Origin: Cocos nucifera
Taxonomy: Eukaryota; Streptophyta; Magnoliopsida; Arecales; Arecaceae
Reading direction: 5' to 3'
Assembly: GCA_006176705.1 (NCBI GenBank)
Contig: QRFJ01000374.1
Location: forward strand, 62,001-126,000
Length of the DNA: 64,000 bases
Below are positions 54,540 to 64,000 of this stretch, in pieces (within the stretch, counting starts at the first letter, position 1; each line of letters begins with the position of its first letter). Below the pieces are notes generated by a model that saw nothing but the letters and a program-made list of their open reading frames with translations, did no database searches and had not been told where the DNA came from. A program made the position numbers and the translations under genes.

Positions 54540-55533
54540 TGTCCTCCAACTGACCATCTCGATATCTCGATCGCACAGCTCAATCCACTCAGTAGATAAA
54601 CAATGGTCTTACTGCTCTCTAGGAAGTCAAACTACTCCTCTCTGCAATAAATATGATATGTGCATGTAGAATCTAAATCCACTGCTGGAAAAAAGTAGAT
54701 ATCTCATCAGATATATTCAGGACATTATCCTCTGACTCGCTACTGATCGTTGCTGCAATAGCCCTCATTCGATCCTTAAATTATGGACAATTCTTGACTT
54801 GATGCCCCAACTCATCGCATATGTAGCATCTGATCTTGCTTTGATCCCTCATCTTATATCTGGATCGTCCATCTCACGATTTTCTATCGCTCTATCTATT
54901 ACCTCCGGCTCCTCTAGCGACCGTCAAAGCTAAGCTACCGTTATCTGAGCTCGAAGCTAGATTCTCTCTCCTGAGAATCTCGTTCTAAAGTATTATTGTA
55001 GTAATCTCGTCTATCTTGATGGTGCTCTTTTTCACTAGAAGAGGAGTCACCAAGGACTCATACGAAGGAAAAAATAATGCTAGCAAGATCAATGTCCTGA
55101 TCTTCTCGTTAACTTTTTTGTCAATGTTGAAGAGATCGATGAGAATCTTCTGAAAGTTGGATAGATGCTCCTGCATGCTCTGACCTTTGTCCATCCATAG
55201 TTGGTAGAACTACCTCCAAAGAAATAGCATGTTGGTAAGTGACTTTGCCATGTATAGCTCCTCGAGCTTCGACCATAGCGCCATCGAAAAAATCTCACCA
55301 AGCACATGGATCACCACATCATCCATTAAGTACAAGCGGATCATGCTCACCATCTACATCTAGATCTGCTTTCAATCCTTCACCCCCATGGTAGCTGGCA
55401 TCTCATCGTATAAGAGAGCATCGATTAATCCATGTTGGATGAGGACATCCTTTACCCTTGCTTGCCATAAGAAAAAATTATCCTTTCTATCAAAACTGTT
55501 GATCTCCATCTTAATTATGCTTGTCTTCTCCAT
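54540..55533 (-). pseudogene. copia C gag with zinc knuckle and protease trace
   Basis: ATG at 55533 (MEKTSIIKMEINSFDRKDNF, then QARVKDVLIQHGLIDALL). After several stops, 55194-54985 is open: MDKGQSMQEHLSNFQKILID, KKVNEKIRTLILLALFFPSY, KKSTIKIDEITTIIL, a UBN2-type copia gag. Next come a zinc knuckle CX2CX4HX4C (CYICDELGHQVKNC, about 54796-54837) and a decayed protease start LDSTCTYHI (about 54650-54680). The reading then fails completely. Confidence 0.8.
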
Positions 55534-55583
55534 ATTCTTCAATCTTTATCTATTGATACAATCTGTGCTTCGGTACTATCTAA

Positions 55584-55594
55584 CTTTGATACCA
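55584..55594 (-). promoter_or_regulatory. Primer-binding site of copia C
   Basis: The minus strand reads TGGTATCAAAG just inside the 5' LTR end at 55598. Confidence 0.75.
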
Positions 55595-55597
55595 ATC

Positions 55598-56491
55598 TAT
55601 TGGGATATTAGCTATTCTAATATCACTTATTAAGGATCTAGTACCAAATTATTACGGTAGAAAGAAGAAAAAAAAAAAAATAATTAAGTACATGGATCAG
55701 CCCAAAGGCTCGCCTCCATGGGACATGCAAAGCTCCACTATGAAAGAAAAAAATAGGTATAAGAGGAGAACATCCACTCTTAACTCACCATTCATAAATC
55801 TTTCTTAACTAGAAGCTACCCTCACAAAAGCTCTCTCAAAATCCCAAGAAGACCCTCAAAAGCTACAAGATGCTTTGCCCTCACAGCCTCCTTATCGGAT
55901 GCTATGCACCTATTGCTTCTCTCTCTCACGAGCTGCACGTACTCGATGCTCTACCAAGCTCCTCTCGATGGCTATCTAAGCCTCTCTATGTGTCTCTCAC
56001 GTCACATGTGCCATCGTTTTGCTCTACGGTACCTCATCCCTTTAAATAGGATGAGAATCCTCTTGTCAGCAGTTCACAAGAGTTCTAACAGGTCTCTTTC
56101 TTCTAATATGAGTCAAGCATGATCTTGATGAAGTCTTGAAATATTTTCAACCTTTAGATCATGACCATAACCCTCCATGGCTGCTGGATCCTATGGTCCA
56201 CACGCAACTCTCGTAGACCCCTTGGATTAATTACAATTCGAATCTAAATAGAAAATCCCATCTAATATGTTCACCTCCATCGAGCCAGCTTGACCAGAGG
56301 TCGAGCTGGCTTGACTGCATCTTATCCAAACTCCTACTTTCTGTCTATCTGAGAGAGCCAGCTTGACTATGGTTCGAGTCGGCTCGATCTTAGCCTGAGC
56401 CGACTCGATCCCATATGCGAGCTAGTTTGACTACTTGCTGATACTAATTCTCCTCTATTGTGGATCAAATTTGAGGCATCAAATTCTAACA
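55598..56491 (-). repeat. 5' LTR of copia C
   Basis: 894 bp, partner of 53118-54014, with clear sequence divergence (more than a few percent by eye), so an older insertion than the Athila-like element. Confidence 0.93.
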
Positions 56492-56697
56492 TGAGCGATG
56501 TCACCATAAGGCTACGTCGAGTAGGTCTCGAGTCAGGTAGAGCATAGTACATGATGGAGATAGGATCGAGTGGCCTAGCTCAACTTTCATGTTTGCCCAT
56601 CCATGAGTAGCAGATGATTGCCCCAGGGAATGGGGGCGAGAGGATTCAAAAGCTCGCAAAATCAAATGGAGGAAAAATGTTAAATTGAGGTAAAGAT

Positions 56698-57887
56698 TAT
56701 TAGGATTTGATGCCTTGAATTTGATCCACAAAGAGCCCACAGCGAGATCCAGGATGATGAGTGAAGTCCAAGGAGCCTAAGAACAGTCCAAACTAAGTCC
56801 GAATGAAAAAGATATACATGAGAAAGCTAGTAGAGCAAAACGAACTAATGAGTAGGGCCCACAGGCCGATGATAGTGCAGGCTAGATCGGCCAATCGAGC
56901 CAGCAACGCGTTGGGCCATGCTTAGGCCTAGTGCAAGCGCCAATGGGTGCATGCATTGGCCAATCCAATGGAGCCAGTGTGCTGGGCCACGCTTAGGCTC
57001 ATGCTGGCGATAGCGCCATGTGCAGCAGTGCACATAATGGCCAGCCCGAGCCCAGGAGGGTGCATGTGGGCATGGCCTAGGCACAGACAGTCATGCGTGG
57101 GGGATCCGATAGTTCGAGCATTTAGATTTTTCAGGCGATAGCATGTCGCATGCATGCGGAGATGCGCCAAGTGCGAGCAAGCATGCACAGTCACGTGTGT
57201 GGGTGGCTCCGACAAGGTCTACATGCACAGTGCATGTGGACCAAATTTTTTCATGGGGTTCACGAGATTGTTTGCATGATCTAGCGGCCATGGAGGGCTG
57301 CGATCGTGATTCGAAGGTTGGAAGACATTATGGATGTAATCAAAGTCTATTTCAACTCGAATTCGACTGGTTTGGGCCTATTTAAAGGCTGACAGCACTA
57401 TGGAGCAAAGAAGGCATGCAGAGAGGCTCTGATAGCCATCGAGAGGAGCTCGGCAGAGCACCGAGCATATGTAGCTCACAGAGCAAATGCAAGTAAAGTA
57501 TCGAGGCAAAGCAGAGCATCAGGCAAAGTGAGGCAATGGTCGTGTGAGTGGCCGTTTGGCATGATGTAGCTACTGAGGGTCTCCTTCAGGATTTTTGAGA
57601 GAGCTTTTGTGAGAATAGCTTCTAGTTGAGAGAGATTTATATACAATAAATAAAAAGTGGGTATTCTTCTCTTATACTTATTTCTTTCTCATAGTGAAGC
57701 TTGCAAATCCCATGAAGCTAGTACTTTAGGTAATCTATGTACCTAATTATATTCTATTTTTATTTCTTTTTTTCTTTCTATCAATAAAAAAGATACCAAA
57801 TTCTGAGGTGGTGGTGTCCTGGCCAGACATTCACAGAGCAAGTTGATACCACAATAATTGGTATTAGAGCGAGTTGATACCACAATA
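56698..57887 (+). repeat. 3' LTR of copia B
   Basis: 1,190 bp, partner of 51673-52897, strongly diverged. Ends ACCACAATA before the TTTCT target duplication. Confidence 0.85.
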
Positions 57888-57892
57888 TTTCT

Positions 57893-58575
57893 CTCATATA
57901 TCAAATATTAAGGTGATAGATGTCTCAACTTCTTAGCCTCTTCACGATCAACAAGCATAACTTTCTCTTATAGAAATCAAACAATTAGATCTATCCAGCT
58001 CGACTCATGATTATTTTACATCATCGAAGCTTTCTTAATGCTGGGGTGTTCCAAGGTCTCCACGAACGAGCATCTCTTAAGATCGGCAACTCCAAGAGTA
58101 GCAAACTTCAACAAGAGATCTGCCCTCAAGTTTTTGGACCTCAAGATTTACTGAACATTCAAGGTGATGGAACCAGAGGCAAGGTCTTTTGCTTTTTGTA
58201 GATATTTTATCATATTAGGCCCCTGTGCTTCATATTCATCCTGTATTTGTTTGATGATGAGTTAATAGTCACTATGGACTCTTAGTTGTCAAACTCCCAT
58301 TTTCTTGGCTATCTTGAGGCCAGTGACCAGGGCTTTATACTCGGCTTTATTGTTTGAAGTCCTAAATCCAAAGCAGGGCATATTCGGTAATCACCCTCCT
58401 TGGGCTGGTTAAGATCAGCCTAGCTCCTAAGCCAACCATGTTAGAGGAGCCGTCCACATGGAGGACCCAGCACTTGGATTCTCTGACCTTTGGTTTGACA
58501 TTGGAACCTTCTTTGGGGATGATGCATTCCAAATAAAATCCACCAAGGACTAGGCTTTAATAGATGACCTAGGGA
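57893..58575 (-). pseudogene. Tat-element RNase H, broken
   Basis: Minus strand. Near 58480 the reading has CWVLHVDGSSNMVGLGARLI, with the first RNase H Asp (HVDGSSN), then NKAEYKALV-like and IHSDSQ-like pieces around 58380-58260 in shifted frames. After them come the LRADLLLKFATLG and EEAKKLRHLSP linker motifs before integrase (58140-57900). At least four stops interrupt it. The 5' side is cut at 58575 by a CACTA element. Confidence 0.75.
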
Positions 58576-59408
58576 CACTACAAGAAAATAATAATTTTGT
58601 GACCAATTTTGCGATTGAATTTTTTGATTGAAACTTGTGATCAATTTTACAATCAAAATTTTTTACAACCGATTATATGATTGATTATTAAAAAAATTAA
58701 TATAGAGACCAAAAAAATTTGTTACAAAATTAAAATTTTGTGATTGATTTTGTAATAAAAAATCTAAATATAAAAATTAATTTATAAAATATTAATTTTA
58801 TATAATTTTGTAATCATTTTGTAACTAATTTTTTGATCACAAAATTTTGCAACTAACTTTTTGGTTGTAAAATATTTTAACTATTTTTTAATTTAAATAT
58901 AGAATAAAAAAATTTTGTGACCAATTTTTTGATCATAAAATTATATTTTGCAACTAATTTTTTGATTGCAAAATTTTACAACCAAAAAATCAATCTTAAA
59001 ATATTTTAAATATTTTTTAATTTAAAATAATTTAAAATTTTATGATTGAATTTTGGGACATAAAATTATATTTTACAACTAATTTTTTAGACATAAAATA
59101 TTTTAATTATTTTTTAATTTAAAATAATTTAAAATTTTGTTGATCGAATTTTTGGTCATAAAATTATGCTTTGCAACTAATTTTATAACCAATTTTTTGG
59201 TCATGAAATTTTGCAACAAAAAATTGTTTGCAAAATATTTTAATTATTTTTAAATTTAAAATAATTTAAAAATTTTATGATTGATTTTTTGATCATAAAT
59301 TATATTTTGCAACTAATTTTCTAACTAATTTTTTGATCGCAAAATTTTGTAACCAAAAAATTAGTTGCAAATATATTTTACAACCAAATATATTTTTTTC
59401 TATTTTTT
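58576..59408. repeat. Subterminal repeats of CACTA 2, outer part
   Basis: Many copies of AATTTTGTGACCAATTTTTT / TTTTTTGATCACAAAATT-like motifs in both orientations, unlike the GCAGCGGTT motif of the first CACTA. Confidence 0.85.
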
Positions 59409-60348
59409 TAAATATGATATAATTTTAAAATTTAAAGTTCATCTTTATCATTCATTATCTAAATAATTATTATTAGAATATCATCATAAAAGATCACCTC
59501 GATCTGATAGTCCTAGCTATGTCAATTAATAAAATTTGATTTCGACAGTCATGAACTATTGCATGATGATTTGATAGATAAAGAACAACAATGGATCTAA
59601 AAATTTATAATGATGATCTCGATGATATTTGTAGTATATTATCAAAATTTTATTTCAATCGAACATCATTAGTATTGTTAATTTAGTATGGGATGATTTT
59701 AGCCTTTAAATGAAAAATAAGTGATCAAAAGATCAAATGACGTTCAATTATAGGATGATTTTTTAGATAAATAATCTTTGCTACTATTTTAATTATCTAT
59801 ACGATGGTGATCATAAAATCTAAACTATACATATATAAACCATCCACATTAAATAGATCTTACAAAAGTATAAGTATAATTACTTAAGGACTTTAAAAAT
59901 GAGTATCAAGAGACACAACATATATGCACAGTTTAAATTTTATAATTACTACCATACAAATGATTAAAGTAGTTGTAAAAATTATTTATCTCAAAAATTG
60001 CTTTATAATTGGATCTTGTTTGACTTTTTTATCACTCATTTTTTTTATTTAAGGATCTAAATCATCCCATGCTAAATTGATCATGATAATAATATTCAAT
60101 TAAAGTAAAATCATGATAGTATGCTACAAATATCATCAGAATTATTCTTATAAATTTTTGGATTCATCGATGGTCTCTATTTATCAGATCATCATACAGT
60201 CATTTATAATCATTAAAATTAAATTTTATTGATCGACATAGCTAGGACTATCAAATCAAGATAGTTTTTTATGACGATACTCTAATGATAATTATTTAAA
60301 TAATTTATAATAAAAATAAATTTTAAATTTTAAAATTATATCATATTC
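59409..60348. repeat. Large inverted repeat inside CACTA 2
   Basis: Starts AAATATGATATAATTTTAAA and ends with its complement. Arms of about 450 bases, centre near 59890. It is the diverged counterpart of 7457-8407: blocks such as ATCTAAATAATTATYATT, AAAGATCACCTCGATC and CCTAGCT occur in the same order in both. Confidence 0.85.
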
Positions 60349-61079
60349 AAAAAAAATAAAAAAAATATTTAGTTATAAAATATATTTATAATTAATTTTT
60401 TAATTATAAAATATAAAAAACTTTATAATCAAAAAATGGATCACAAAATTCTTGAATTATTTTTTTAATCTATAATAAAGTTTGTGACCAATTTTTTGAT
60501 TGTAAAATATTAATTTTGTAATCAAAAAATCGATCACAAAATTTTTGCATTATTTTTTATTTTATAATTATGTTTATGACCAATTTTTTTGTTATAAAAT
60601 TTTTAAATTTTTTGTAACCAAAAAAATCAATCATAAATTTTAATTTTAAAAAAAAATAATTAGTGCCTTTATTTTTAGAGACTGATTTAGCAATCAATAA
60701 ATCAGTTGCTAACTCTTCTTTTTTTTAGTAAGGAAAGAAAAATCTTTATTGTTTGCAATCAATTTTTTTGTGCATAATTTTTTTTAATTTTTTGCAACCA
60801 AAAAATTGATTGCAAATTTGAGTTTTGAAAAAATTTAATTGGCACCTTTATTTTTAGAGACCAATTTAGCAAATAATAAATTGGTTGTTATTTTTTTTGG
60901 TGAGGAAAGAAAGAAAAAAATCTTCTTTATTATTTATGATCTATTTTTCAATGATAAATTTTATTAATTTTTTACAACCAAAAAATCAATCATAAATTTG
61001 AATTTCAAAAAATTTTAATTGGCACTTTTATTTTAGAGATAGATTTATTGGTTGCTTTTTCTTATAAGAAAAAAGAAAA
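60349..61079. repeat. Subterminal repeats of CACTA 2, inner part
   Basis: Continues the GACCAATTTTTTGATTG-type motifs, with a longer repeat of about 120 bases around TTAGCAACC / GGCACCTTTATTTTTAGAGA at 60660-61040. Confidence 0.8.
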
Positions 61080-61206
61080 AGAAAACTTCTTTATAACCCC
61101 CACAGCCACCTCCAAACACCATCTTTTCCTTCCTGGCCCGCCCTCCCCTCCCTAGTGATCTCCCATGATGACCTTTCCTTGTCGGCCTACCACAACAACC
61201 CCCTCC

Positions 61207-63463
61207 TATTAGATATATGTGCCCTAGAAGTCAGAATTGGCTGACACTTGTAATACACTTCTAGGAGCAAAATTATAATTTTAACTAAAATCAATAAAAT
61301 GGGTTATTTTCTATCACATATTTGTATTTAGTATCTATGATACATCATTTGAGTTAATGGTAATGATAATTCATATTTTCAAGAGTTGAAAATTTAAGAC
61401 ATGAATAATCATTATTAACTTATAAAATGCTTCCGATCATAGGATCATCACGAGGATGGTGATTAATCCGAAAGGTTGGTGTACAATCATTTTTCTTTAG
61501 TAGATGAGTCTTGAGTCTATGGTGTGGAGACACTGAAGCGAGAGTACAGATACTCATTAGAGAATGAGGGCACTGAGCGTGACCACCTCGAGTAGTCATT
61601 AGGAAGTCTACCTTCTCATCAATGACTGACTCGATGCTGCAGTAGTGTGTCTGGTTCTTTGACCTGAGGTGCATTCGCAGTTCACCTTAAGGGTGTTATA
61701 GTTTGACTATACCATAACTTAGTCTCCTAGCCATCCGGAACCCTGAGGTGTATGTTGGCTATAGCATGTTCATTGTAGGAACTGGATTGTATCAAGATAG
61801 AATCTATCTACTTTGGTGGTAGAGGAGCAGCCCTATGATGATAATGAGAATCAAGTCCAGAAGCCCATGGCCATGGCAGAGTGAAATAATAGAAAGAGTT
61901 TCTATTTAGATTTTCACATCGAACTTGAATCGAATGATTACATCATATGACAGAGACTAGGGTTTGATGAGTTCACCTTAACCCTAATCTGATCGGAGCT
62001 CAAGATAGAAGAACTCAATCACACAGGTAGCTACACCAAGAGGTTTGCATTCAGCTTTGATGGGTTGCCACCATATACTGCTAGGTGTCACTGGTGGATT
62101 TTGGGAGTAATTAGAATAATTTAGATGATTGATCATTCTAACTATTCGAATCAGAAGAGTTCTGATCCATCGAAAAGAGTTTCAATGATGTCGATGATAG
62201 AGATCATGACATATCCCATTATGATACAGAACTGAACATAACTAGGTCACATAAACAAGGGTTTGAATCTGGTGATCATCAATTGAACTAATCCAGTTCA
62301 ATTGATCTGAATGAGATTCAATTAGGTTCAAGGAAATCATGCTAGCACTTGATTGAACCTAACGTTCTTCTTTTACTATCATAAATAGTTATCCTAACTG
62401 AGCCAAAGAAGTTTGTGCTCGATCAGAGGCCTTCACTTGGTCTGATTGGAGCTTGTCTAGGTCAGAAAAGGATTGTCTTATTTTGTAAGACAATACCTAC
62501 CATTTTTGGTCACCTGCTATTTCTCGTCCTTTGACTTTGGTCAAAAGTTAACCTTTGATTGGTCAAATATTGACCATTGACACTTTGACTTTTATCCACA
62601 TATCACACACCTATTGGAGAGCTGGTGGGGGCTTATCCTCCTGCTAGAACCTGGCAAGGAGGAGGGCGCACGCCAAGGGTGCACGCCACCCTTGGCGTGT
62701 GCCCAAGTTTGAGGTGCCCAGGAGTCCCTGTTGGACAGGAACTCCATCTTCCTTTTGGATTCCGATTAGACTTCTCCTAAGAACCAAGTTTGATTGATCT
62801 TAGGCATCATCTAAGGAGGAATCCAAGGGACTCTATTCTCACCAATTAGATTTAGATCCGATTTCATAAAGGGTTGTGATTGGTTGGGAAGAAGAGGAGT
62901 TAGATCATGCATAGTTTATAAATAAGACCCTGCACCCAACTCAAAAAGAATTGAAAATTCCCACGCCCCAAGGCTGCCTCTCCTCTCCTCCTCCATGCCA
63001 AGTCCATCTTCTCCCTCTCCTCTCCATGTCCAAAGGAGTTTGGGATCCAAGTTGGTGCAATCCAGTTGAGAGAAAAGCGATAGATAGCTAGAAGGCTGCG
63101 CTGTTGCAAAGGACAACTACTGATCTTCGAAAGATATTTTGAAGATCCTTCAAATTAGATTCAGATCTAATTTTTGGAGATATGATAGAAAAAAAGAAAA
63201 TCTTCAGATCCAGCTAGGCACTTGCATGGCTAGATGCAGAACCTTTCGCTGCTTACAGGATCATCAACGGGTAATAGGATTACCCAATGTTAAGATAAAT
63301 TAAATTTAATTTAATTTATCTAAATTTATTTGAATTATTAAAATAATAATATTAGATCTAAAATATTTTAAATTTGATCTAGATCAAAAAAAATATATAT
63401 ATATATCTCTTGATCCGATCAGATTTGAATGAACCTGGTCCAAAAAATCAGGATTTTCCTTCA
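61207..63463 (+). repeat. 5' LTR of the second copia A-family element
   Basis: 2,257 bp, homologous over its length to 45068-47422 and 29853-32095 in inverse orientation. TATA box TATAAATA at 62917-62924. Lacks the duplicated segment seen in 45897-46022. Confidence 0.93.
62917..62924 (+). promoter_or_regulatory. TATA box of the second copia A-family LTR
   Basis: TATAAATA, the same context (AATAAGACCC) as in the LTR at 45644. Confidence 0.7.
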
Positions 63464-63465
63464 GT

Positions 63466-63477
63466 TGGTATCAAAGC
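63466..63477 (+). promoter_or_regulatory. Primer-binding site, copia type
   Basis: TGGTATCAAAGC, one change from the site in copia A, two bases after the LTR end. Confidence 0.85.
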
Positions 63478-64000
63478 AAGGTTCTAAAATATTTAGATCT
63501 AATTTTAATTTTATTTTAATTAAAAAATAAGTAATTTTAGATATCACATGAGATATGATCAGATCAAAAATTAAAAAAATTAAAATTAAATAATTTGGAT
63601 CTAAGATTAGAAAATATGCATGACTAGTTCTAAAATAGAATAGTTCTATAGAATAGTCTTGCATGTTTATAATTTAATTTGATTAAATCATATTTTAGAT
63701 CTATTTATTTATTATTTTTTGATATTATAATTATTATAATAATATCTAAAAAATAGTAAATAAAAATTATTTAATTTTAATATCATATGAGATATGATTG
63801 ATGCATGTCTAGACTAGTTGTAGAATAGTTCTACATAGTTATCTAGATTAGAGTTTATTTTGATAAGATTAATTTAAATCTAATTTTTTAGATCATTATG
63901 AGATAATTTAGATCTGAAAACATACATGATTCGATACATGAGATGTATGTAAAATATGCCATGATTAGATCTAATTTGTATATGAGATATATGATATAGA
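63478..64000 (+). other. Leader of the second copia A-family element
   Basis: A/T-rich, no gene. Matches the copia A leader in inverted orientation. Confidence 0.8.

Larger units (their letters stand above)
53118..56491 (-). mobile_element. copia C, short element inserted in copia B
   Basis: 3,374 bp. LTRs 53118-54014 and 55598-56491 run TGTTAGAATTTGATG...ATATCCTAACA on the minus strand and are flanked by a perfect TGAGC duplication (53113-53117 and 56492-56496). Primer-binding site (minus strand TGGTATCAAAG) at 55584-55594. Polypurine tract (minus strand AAGGAGAGAT) at 54015. The interior holds a broken gag and a trace of protease, then the polypurine tract: integrase and reverse transcriptase are missing, so it is non-autonomous. 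Confidence 0.93.
51673..57887 (+). mobile_element. copia B, deletion derivative, hosting copia C
   Basis: LTRs 51673-52897 and 56698-57887 start TGTTAGAATTTGATG / TATTAGGATTTGATG. The flanks TTTTT (51668-51672) and TTTCT (57888-57892) form an imperfect duplication, and joining across them restores the gypsy pol reading phase. The primer-binding site (TTGATATCAGAGCC, 52899-52912) and polypurine tract (TTGAGGTAAAGAT, ending 56697) fix the plus orientation. After removing copia C, only about 420 bases lie between the LTRs, with just the start of gag. Confidence 0.85.
28841..58575 (-). mobile_element. Old Tat-lineage Ty3/gypsy element, fragmented
   Basis: Read on the minus strand, pieces occur in the correct order for a Tat element: RNase H (57893-58575), integrase (50600-51672), a 112-bp tandem array, an extra ORF in antisense (47659-49705, plus) and a 3' LTR with polypurine tract (28841-29654). 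Two retroelement insertions (29853-47422 and 51673-57887) account for the gaps. Across the second one the protein reading resumes in register at its 5-base target duplication. The 5' part (gag, protease, most of reverse transcriptase) lies beyond a CACTA insertion at 58576 and is not seen. Confidence 0.75.
58576..61206 (+). mobile_element. Second CACTA transposon, one end only
   Basis: Starts CACTACAAGAAAATAATAAT at 58576, a standard CACTA terminal inverted repeat, inside the RNase H/reverse transcriptase region of the Tat element. Subterminal repeats and a 940-bp inverted repeat follow. A C-rich segment (61080-61206) begins the interior. The element is then cut by a copia LTR at 61207 and its other end is outside the window. 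No transposase is seen. Confidence 0.8.
61207..64000 (+). mobile_element. Second copy of the copia A family, truncated by the window end
   Basis: Plus orientation: LTR 61207-63463, primer-binding site 63466-63477, then the leader, which matches the complement of the copia A leader (44500-45050) to the last base of the window. The LTR starts TATTAGATATATG (TG changed to TA) and ends TTTTCCTTCA. The target site would be CCTCC (61202-61206). Coding parts would lie beyond 64000. Confidence 0.92.

Noticed and set aside
1..64000. tRNA, rRNA, riboswitch, bacterial operon or defence genes
   Set aside because: No such sequence was recognised on either strand by reading. All dense coding traces belong to plant transposable elements or the one glycosyltransferase gene.

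Overview
This window is plant nuclear DNA. It is AT-rich, has one intact host gene, and is otherwise built almost entirely of nested transposable elements: LTR retrotransposons with Ty1/copia- and Ty3/gypsy-type coding remnants, and CACTA (En/Spm) DNA transposons. The element types and their density suit a repeat-rich monocot. A palm is my guess; the sequence alone does not prove it. I see no prokaryotic genes, rRNA, tRNA or CRISPR array.

Layout. 1-3255: remnant of an Athila-like gypsy element (gag piece, AT-rich leader, primer-binding-site-like sites, LTR), minus strand. 3261-13265: a CACTA transposon with subterminal repeats, a decayed Ptta/En/Spm-type gene and a 951-bp inverted repeat; a 4.5-kb non-autonomous gypsy element (8676-13205, about 30 copies of a palindromic repeat inside) sits in its right end. 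13912-19008: decayed copia-like element interrupted by a 1,780-bp solo LTR with a perfect GTCCA duplication. 19290-21600: gypsy gag remnant plus LTR. 21600-28840: the gene-bearing island, with a single-exon alpha-1,4-glycosyltransferase-family gene (22449-24032, minus) and a truncated gypsy LTR about 1.5 kb upstream in the same direction.

28841-58575: one old Tat-lineage gypsy element on the minus strand, split by later insertions. Still visible are its 3' LTR, an antisense extra ORF (Transposase_28 type, plus strand), a 112-bp tandem array, integrase and RNase H. Insertions in it are copia A (29853-47422, GTAAT target duplication, itself carrying a non-autonomous Athila-like element at 34178-41348) and copia B (51673-57887, itself carrying copia C at 53118-56491, TGAGC target duplication). 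A second CACTA element starts inside its reverse transcriptase/RNase H region at 58576, and a second member of the copia A family enters that CACTA at 61207 and runs off the window end.

No TE coding region looks able to support autonomous transposition: each is frameshifted, interrupted or deleted. The longest open TE frame is the 432-residue gag of the Athila-like element. I did not find a new defence or metabolic system. The most unusual signals are a large inverted repeat shared by two otherwise different CACTA elements, repeated duplication of LTR/primer-binding-site junctions in unrelated retroelements, and a Tat antisense ORF cut from its TATA box by a copia insertion. Several supplied open frames begin at GTG or TTG; starts were re-chosen at ATG where it mattered.
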